The position numbers and the translations under genes were made by a program. From NCBI GenBank assembly GCA_963799315.1, contig CAWCWP010000001.1, positions 806,001-870,000 on the forward strand: 64,000 nt of DNA, read 5' to 3'. Shown here in pieces: positions 59,081-64,000 of the stretch (within the stretch, counting starts at the first letter, position 1; each line of letters starts with the position of its first letter). The notes below the pieces were generated by a model. The model was not told where the DNA came from. It did no database searches and saw only the letters and a list, made by a program, of their open reading frames with translations. This DNA comes from Parerythrobacter_A sp963799315. GTDB lineage: Bacteria; Pseudomonadota; Alphaproteobacteria; Sphingomonadales; Sphingomonadaceae.

Positions 59081-59961
59081 TGCCGTGTGTTCGCACCGGT
59101 CTGGCGGTGGCAGCGCTGCTGCTGGCCGGTTGCGAACGCCATGAACCCGGCGATGCGCCGCCGCCTCCGCTACCGGCCCTGTATGAGTGGACGGGCGCGG
59201 ACGGCACGCATGAAGGCTGGCTGTTCGGCACGATCCATGCCCTGCCCGACGGTGTGGAATGGCGCACCGATACGCTGGATGCCGCGATTGCAGGGTCGGA
59301 CCTGCTGGTGGTGGAAGTCGCGGCGCTGGATGACAGTGCCGCGTTGGCGGAACAATTCTCCAAATATGCGGCGAAGTTTCCTGGTCGCCAGCTGGCCGCG
59401 CGAGTTCCCAAAGCACAGCACGCCCGCCTGAACGCCGCGCTGTCCGATGCCGCGATGCGGGCCGAGCAATTCCATCATACGGACACCTGGGCCGTGGCGC
59501 TGACGCTGGCGCGCACCAATGCGGTCGGCTCTAGCGCAAATGGCGTGGACCGCGCGCTCATCGCTCAATTTCCGGCACAGCAAACGCGCGAGCTGGAGGG
59601 CGCGGCACGCCAGCTCGCCATTTTCGATGCCTTGGCGGAGGCCGACCAGCTGGAATTGCTGACCGCCGTTCTGGACGAACGCGATGCCGGGACACGGAGC
59701 GCAAGACAGCGGCTCGACGACTGGCGGCGGGGCAGGCTCGATGCGCTGGCAAAAGCGGGAGAGGCGACCTTCCTCGGCGATCCGGAACTGCGCAAGGCGC
59801 TGTTGTCGGGCCGCAATCGCGACTGGGCGGACCGGCTTTCCGCCATGCAGGATGCCGCACCACCGATGATGGTGGCGGTGGGCGCGGCGCACCTGCCCGG
59901 CCCCGACGGGTTGATCGCGTTGCTGGAAGCGCGCGGGCAGACGCTTACCCGTATTCAGTAG
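59077..59961 (+). CDS. TraB/GumN family lipoprotein (second copy)
   Basis: A 294-residue lipoprotein: LAVAALLLAGC supplies the lipobox. It shares with the first copy WLFGTIHALPDGVEW, SGRNRDWADRLSAMQDA, and VGAAHLPGPDGLIALL, in the same order. The pairwise identity looks moderate, so the duplication is old or the second copy was acquired from a relative. Start ATG 59077 (ATGATG) overlaps the first copy's stop. One product would be soluble periplasmic and the other membrane-tethered. Confidence 0.82.
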   Translation: MMPCVRTGLAVAALLLAGCERHEPGDAPPPPLPALYEWTGADGTHEGWLFGTIHALPDGVEWRTDTLDAAIAGSDLLVVEVAALDDSAALAEQFSKYAAKFPGRQLAARVPKAQHARLNAALSDAAMRAEQFHHTDTWAVALTLARTNAVGSSANGVDRALIAQFPAQQTRELEGAARQLAIFDALAEADQLELLTAVLDERDAGTRSARQRLDDWRRGRLDALAKAGEATFLGDPELRKALLSGRNRDWADRLSAMQDAAPPMMVAVGAAHLPGPDGLIALLEARGQTLTRIQ

Positions 59962-60086
59962 CACGTCACTATGCTTGCCCCCGGCTGCAATAGCGCCTAA
60001 CAGCGCGCCCTTCCCGGCCGCAGACATCCCTGGAGGCGTGGCGGGAATTTGAAAACAAACAAGCATCATTCGAAAGGTATGCGATT

Positions 60087-60776
60087 ATGAGCGACGCTCT
60101 GACCCTACCGGCCGAGACACGCGAACGGGCAGGCAAGGGAGCCTCCCGTGCGCTGCGTCGTGAAGGCCGTGTCCCCGCCGTGATCTATGGCGGCAAGGCC
60201 GAACCGGTCACCATCCATGTGGAAGAAAAGGCGCTGGTGAAGGCGCTGATGACCGGCCACTTCATGAACTCCATCGTCCGCCTGAAAGTCGGCGACGGCA
60301 AGCTGCTGCGCACGATCCCCAAGGACGTCGCGCTGCACCCCGTCAACGACCGCCCGGTCCATGTCGATTTCTATCGCCTCGCCAAGGGTGCGAAGATCGA
60401 CGTCAATGTGCCCGTCGTGTTCATCAACGAAGAGGAATCGCCCGGTCTCAAGAAGGGCGGTGTTCTCAACGTGGTGCGTCACGAGCTGGAACTGGTCTGC
60501 GACAACGACAAGATTCCCGGCGAAATCGAGATCGACGTCACCGGCAAGGAAGTCGGCAATTCGATCCACATCAGCGAAATCACGCTGCCCGAAGGGTCGG
60601 AAAGCGCGATCACCGATCGCGATTTCACGATTGCCACGCTGGTCGCACCTTCCGCCCTGAAGAAGGAAGAGGAAGAAGGCGACGAGGACGCGGAAGCAGT
60701 GGATCCCGGTGCAGTGGCTTCGACCGAGCAAGGTCCGGATGCCGATGCTGCCCAAGAGCAGGAAGAAAAGAGCTAA
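60087..60776 (+). CDS. rplY: 50S ribosomal protein L25/Ctc
   Basis: A 229-residue L25 of the long Ctc type, which binds 5S rRNA. The N-terminal L25 domain is ERAGKGASRALRREGRVPAV, then YGGKAEPVTIHVEEK and HPVNDRPVHVDFYR. The C-terminal TL5/Ctc beta domain follows, and the protein ends in a Glu/Asp-rich tail. A terminator lies downstream. The pth gene follows, the usual rplY-pth pair. Confidence 0.95.
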   Translation: MSDALTLPAETRERAGKGASRALRREGRVPAVIYGGKAEPVTIHVEEKALVKALMTGHFMNSIVRLKVGDGKLLRTIPKDVALHPVNDRPVHVDFYRLAKGAKIDVNVPVVFINEEESPGLKKGGVLNVVRHELELVCDNDKIPGEIEIDVTGKEVGNSIHISEITLPEGSESAITDRDFTIATLVAPSALKKEEEEGDEDAEAVDPGAVASTEQGPDADAAQEQEEKS

Positions 60777-60800
60777 GCTGCAAGGCTTATGCCGAAACAA

Positions 60801-60836
60801 AAAGGGCCGCGCTTCGATCGAAGCGCGGCCCTTTTC
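60801..60836 (+). terminator. Rho-independent terminator after rplY
   Basis: GGGCCGCGCTTCGA and TCGAAGCGCGGCCC form a perfect 14-base stem with almost no loop (60804-60831), followed by TTTTCTT and preceded by AAAAA, so it is potentially bidirectional. It separates rplY from pth. Confidence 0.9.
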
Positions 60837-60887
60837 TTATGCGGGCGCGGCGTTGGCATCGTGCCGCCGCTTGGCTAAAGCGCCGCC

Positions 60888-61457
60888 ATGCAAATCTGGG
60901 CAGGACTGGGCAATCCGGGGCCGCAATATGCGCTCCACCGGCACAATGTCGGCTTCATGGCGTGCGACGTCATTGCCGACGTGCATGGCTTCGCGCCCGT
61001 GCAGCGCAAGTTTTCCGGCTGGGTGCAGGAGGGGCGCATCGGCGTCGAGAAGATCGTGCTGCTGAAGCCCGCCACCTTCATGAACGAAAGCGGCCGCGCC
61101 GTGGGCGAGGCGATGCGGTTCTACAAGCTGGAGATGGACGCGCTGACCGTGTTCCATGACGAGCTGGACCTCGAACCGATGCGTGTGAAGGTGAAGCAGG
61201 GTGGCGGCCATGCGGGGCATAACGGCCTGCGCTCGATCGCCAGTCACCTCGGCCCCGATTTCCGCCGCATTCGCCTCGGTATCGGCCATCCCGGTCACAG
61301 GGAACGGGTCCACGGCTATGTCCTCGGCAATTATGCCAAGGCGGAGCAGAATCTGCTGGCCGACATGCTTGGGGCTGTCGCGGCGGAAGCGGAGCTGCTG
61401 GCGCAGGGCGACAATGCGCGCTTCATGAACGACGTCGCGTTGCGCATGCGGGACTAG
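60888..61457 (+). CDS. pth: Peptidyl-tRNA hydrolase
   Basis: A 189-residue enzyme that rescues stalled peptidyl-tRNA. The catalytic His is in LHRHNVGFMACDVIA. Other family blocks are LGNPGPQYALHRHN, LLKPATFMNESG, VFHDELDLEP and GGGHAGHNGLRSI. The start is ATG 60888. It follows rplY after the strong terminator, so it may have a promoter in the 50 bases upstream, which I cannot identify. Confidence 0.95.
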   Translation: MQIWAGLGNPGPQYALHRHNVGFMACDVIADVHGFAPVQRKFSGWVQEGRIGVEKIVLLKPATFMNESGRAVGEAMRFYKLEMDALTVFHDELDLEPMRVKVKQGGGHAGHNGLRSIASHLGPDFRRIRLGIGHPGHRERVHGYVLGNYAKAEQNLLADMLGAVAAEAELLAQGDNARFMNDVALRMRD

Positions 61458-61515
61458 CGGGGGACGACAAGCGTGAGTCGGTTCGTGTATTCGTCATTCG
61501 CAAAAGGAGAACCCC

Positions 61516-62511
61516 ATGCCCGATATCAACCGCCGCACCCTGCTGGGTGGCGCAGCCGCCGTCACCGCTCTCGCCGCCACCGCCTCGCAGGCGCAGCCCG
61601 ATATGGTCGCCGCCAAGCCCGACCTGACCGGCAAGTCCATCCTCATCACCGGCTGTTCCAGCGGGTTCGGTCGCCTTAGCGCGGAACACTTTGCCCGCTC
61701 CGGTGCCAAGGTGTTCGCCACCATGCGCAACCTGCCGCGCCCGGAAGCGGACGAGCTTCGCGCGCTTGCCGAAGCGGAAAGCCTCGACCTGCATGTAATC
61801 GAGATCGACGTGACCGACGATGCGCAGGTCGCCGCCGGTGTCGCCGAGGCGGAACGGATTGCGGGCGGCGCGCTGGACGTGCTGGTCAACAATGCGGGCA
61901 TTTCCACCGCCGGACCCATCGAGATACAGGACATGGCGGCAACGCAGCTTCTGTTCGACACCAATGTCTATGGCCCGCACCGGATGGCGCGCGCCGCCCT
62001 GCCCGCGATGCGCGCGGCGAAGTCGGGACAGGTCTTCAACGTCTCCTCGCAACTGGGCCGCGTCATGCTGCCCGCGTTCGGCCAGTACTCGCCCACCAAG
62101 TTCGCGCTGGAGGCGATGAGCGAGCAGCTGGCATACGAGCTGGTGCCACACGGCATCGACGTGACCGTCATCCAGCCTGGCGGGTATCCGACACAAATCT
62201 GGGAGAACGCCAACCGGCTGACGCTCGGCCTGCTGGACCGCGCCGACGAAAAGCACCTCGACGGGTATACCGACATCATCGACGGGCTGCGAAGCCGTAC
62301 CAATAATGGTGGCTCCACCGATCCGATGGATATCCCGCGCGCGATCGCCGAAATCATCGCCATGCCGCCGGGCACCCGCCCGCTGCGCCGCCCGGTCCAT
62401 CCCGGGCCCAAGCCGCAGGTCGCCATCAACGAAACCAGCGCAAAAACGCAGGTCGCATGGCTGGGCGAAAGCCCCTATGGCCCGTGGATCAAGGCGGTGC
62501 ATAACGTCTGA
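61516..62511 (+). CDS. Short-chain dehydrogenase/reductase with Tat signal
   Basis: A 331-residue SDR. The first 27 residues form a Tat-like signal (NRRTLLGGAAAVTALAATA, then SQAQ). The Rossmann domain starts ILITGCSSGFGRLSAEHF (TGxxxGxG), with LVNNAGIS, the Ser in FNVSSQLGRVM and the catalytic YSPTKFALEAM (YxxxK). The substrate region extends to about residue 290 with a distinct C-terminus (MPPGTRPLRRPVHPGPKP). An exported SDR with cytosolic-type cofactor is unusual: cofactor must be bound before export. AAAGGAGA precedes the ATG. Confidence 0.85.
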   Translation: MPDINRRTLLGGAAAVTALAATASQAQPDMVAAKPDLTGKSILITGCSSGFGRLSAEHFARSGAKVFATMRNLPRPEADELRALAEAESLDLHVIEIDVTDDAQVAAGVAEAERIAGGALDVLVNNAGISTAGPIEIQDMAATQLLFDTNVYGPHRMARAALPAMRAAKSGQVFNVSSQLGRVMLPAFGQYSPTKFALEAMSEQLAYELVPHGIDVTVIQPGGYPTQIWENANRLTLGLLDRADEKHLDGYTDIIDGLRSRTNNGGSTDPMDIPRAIAEIIAMPPGTRPLRRPVHPGPKPQVAINETSAKTQVAWLGESPYGPWIKAVHNV

Positions 62512-62566
62512 TGCGGCTGCGCCGGACCGCCTTTGCGATATCGATATTTTAGAAAGCTAAGTCATC

Positions 62567-63667
62567 ATGGGTTTCAAATGCGGGATCGTGGGCCTGCCCA
62601 ATGTCGGCAAGTCCACCCTTTTCAATGCGCTGACCGAAACGCAGAAGGCGGAGGCGGCGAATTATCCGTTCTGCACGATCGAGCCGAATGTCGGCTCCGT
62701 CGCGGTGCCGGACGCGCGGCTCGACCGCATCGCCGCCATCGCGCAATCGGCCAAGATCATCCCGACGCAGTTGAGCTTCGTCGATATTGCCGGCCTGGTG
62801 AAAGGTGCCAGTTCCGGCGAGGGTCTGGGCAACCAGTTCCTCGGCAATATCCGCGAAGTCGATGCGGTGGTGCATGTGCTGCGCTGTTTCGAGGATGACG
62901 ATATCCAGCATGTCAGCAACCGCGTCGACCCGCTGGCCGATGCGGAGGTGGTCGAGACCGAACTGATGCTGGCCGATATCGAAAGCGTGGAAAAGCGCGT
63001 CGACAACGCCAAGCGCCGCGCCACTGGCGGCGACAAGGAGGCGGTCGCACTGGCGAGTGTGTTGGGGCAAGCGCTCACGCTGCTGAAAGACGGCAAGCCC
63101 GCCCGCCTGACCGAACCGAAGGACGACGAGGAAGCGCGGCTGCTGGAACAGGCGCAGCTGCTGACGGCGAAACCCGTGCTCTATGTCTGCAATGTCGCGG
63201 AAGAAGACGCGGCGGACGGCAATGCGCTGAGTGCGCAGGTCTTCGCCAAGGCGGAAGCCGAGGGCGCGCAGGCGGTCGTCGTGTCCGCCGCCATCGAAGC
63301 CGACCTGATTGGCATCGAACCCGCCGACCGTGCCGAGTTCCTGTCCGATCTCGGCCTCACGGAAAGCGGCCTCGCCCGCGTCATCCGCGCCGGGTACGCG
63401 CTGCTTGGCCTCAAGACATTCTTCACCGCAGGCCCCAAGGAATCGCGCGCCTGGACCTATTCCGACGGCGCCCGCGCCCCGCAGGCGGCTGGCGAAATCC
63501 ATACCGATTTCGAACGCGGCTTCATCCGCGCCGAAACCATCGCTTTCGATGATTACATTTCACTCGACGGCGAAGCAGGCGCACGCGATGCCGGGAAGCT
63601 GCGACAGGAAGGCAAGGATTACGTTGTGCAGGACGGCGATGTTCTGCTGTTCAAGTTCAACGTCTGA
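62567..63667 (+). CDS. ychF: Redox-regulated GTPase/ATPase YchF
   Basis: A 366-residue Obg-family P-loop protein. G1 is GLPNVGKSTLFNAL; FVDIAGLVKGASSGEGLG is the G3 region. The ATP-preferring NKxD variant is typical of YchF (here YVCNVAEED). The TGS domain is at the C-terminus (ESRAWTYSDGARAPQAAG and the end YVVQDGDVLLFKFNV). It hydrolyses ATP in known members and binds ribosomes. Confidence 0.95.
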   Translation: MGFKCGIVGLPNVGKSTLFNALTETQKAEAANYPFCTIEPNVGSVAVPDARLDRIAAIAQSAKIIPTQLSFVDIAGLVKGASSGEGLGNQFLGNIREVDAVVHVLRCFEDDDIQHVSNRVDPLADAEVVETELMLADIESVEKRVDNAKRRATGGDKEAVALASVLGQALTLLKDGKPARLTEPKDDEEARLLEQAQLLTAKPVLYVCNVAEEDAADGNALSAQVFAKAEAEGAQAVVVSAAIEADLIGIEPADRAEFLSDLGLTESGLARVIRAGYALLGLKTFFTAGPKESRAWTYSDGARAPQAAGEIHTDFERGFIRAETIAFDDYISLDGEAGARDAGKLRQEGKDYVVQDGDVLLFKFNV

Positions 63668-63707
63668 GTGCAAGCAGTTCAGCCTGGTTCAACAAGGAAA
63701 AGCGCAG

Positions 63708-64000
63708 ATGGTCGATAAATCCGAAAAGTTCGAATGGGCCGTCCGCATCGGCTATTTCAGTCGCGCCATTCTCTATACGGTGCTGGGCCTGATCGCGCTG
63801 ACCAGTATGGGCAGCATCGGCGAAGGCACGGAGGGCATTTTCCAGTCCGTGAAGAACCTGCCCGCCGGCACGCTGATATTGTGGATCATGGTGCTTGGCC
63901 TGCTCGCCTACGCGCTGTTCCGGTTTGCCTCGCCGCTATTCGACATCGAGAACGAAGGCAGCGACGCGACTGGCTGGGGCCATCGCATCGGCCATGCCGG
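63708..64000 (+). CDS. DUF1206 family membrane protein (runs off right edge)
   Basis: The first 97 residues are in the window. The start ATG 63708 has AAGGAA about 9 bases upstream. It opens MVDKSEKFEWAVRIGYFSRA, the DUF1206 pattern, then membrane helices ILYTVLGLIALTSMG and TLILWIMVLGLLAYALFRF, and the second repeat starts near GWGHRIGHAG. DUF1206 proteins have three such two-helix repeats; the rest lies beyond the edge. The function is unknown. Confidence 0.8.
   Translation, partial: MVDKSEKFEWAVRIGYFSRAILYTVLGLIALTSMGSIGEGTEGIFQSVKNLPAGTLILWIMVLGLLAYALFRFASPLFDIENEGSDATGWGHRIGHA

Overview
The window is a 64 kb piece of a high-GC alphaproteobacterial chromosome carrying almost only core genes. 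Gene content and family types point to Sphingomonadales, probably Erythrobacteraceae-like: an archaeal/eukaryal-type ProRS, a patatin of the kind seen in sphingomonads, a 'vgr-related' HExxH protein, a DOMON-like/NamZ pair, DUF817, DUF1206, and the gene order rsmI-yraN-gshB opposite an LpoA-like lipoprotein. This placement is inference; no rRNA or tRNA gene is present. No CRISPR array, prophage or insertion sequence was seen, and no gene-free stretch exceeds 300 bases.

Layout. 0-9.5 kb: pdhC, a stress protein, a peroxiredoxin-like gene, rnr, a TupA-like ATP-grasp gene, an M28 peptidase, DUF805 and proS. 9.5-18.8 kb: phaR, alr, an MHS-type transporter, a NifU/IscU-like scaffold gene, cvpA, radA, a badly frameshifted patatin gene, and dnaJ. 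18.8-24 kb: the chaperone block (dnaK with a recognisable sigma-32 promoter, grpE, hrcA) plus a copper chaperone and small envelope genes. 24-31 kb: the overlapping rph-rdgB-hemW-xerC operon facing gshB-yraN-rsmI, then the LpoA-like lipoprotein. 31-44 kb: parE with an overlapping serine hydrolase, a MoxR ATPase and its likely VWA partner, a soluble chemoreceptor, DUF817, namZ with a DOMON-like gene, and tyrS. 44-53.6 kb: PilZ, an MFS exporter overlapping cysK, an acyl-CoA dehydrogenase behind a MerR/LiuR-like regulator, hisI, comF, a methyltransferase and ppdK. 53.7-57.3 kb: glyQS. 57.4-64 kb: a small Xre regulator with a membrane protein, two tandem TraB/GumN proteins, rplY, pth, a Tat-signal SDR, ychF and the start of a DUF1206 gene.

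Two points matter most. First, many core genes carry single-base frameshifts (phaR, cvpA, radA, dnaJ, dnaK, cysK, hisI, ppdK, glyS and others). Nearly all are one extra base, often in a short homopolymer, and they cluster at about 9.5-18.9 kb and 44.2-58 kb; roughly 25 kb between these zones has none. I read most as local sequence error, not gene decay, and give gene limits as if corrected.

Second, the glyQS operon has been invaded by palindromic (REP/BIME-like) elements. Three lie inside glyS. After correction each is readable as an in-frame insert sharing the peptide Pro-Ala-(Phe/Tyr)-Ala-Gly. A fourth, from a different repeat family, forms the C-terminal tail of GlyQ. The pattern resembles the Rickettsia palindromic elements that insert into coding genes. 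glyS also holds a low-GC segment of about 300 bases.

Regulation visible in sequence: a sigma-32 promoter before dnaK, a LiuR-like dyad inside a sigma-70-type promoter giving an apparently leaderless MerR-family mRNA, a palindrome-rich promoter before the Xre gene, and strong terminators after dnaK, rplY and between cysK and the acyl-CoA dehydrogenase gene.
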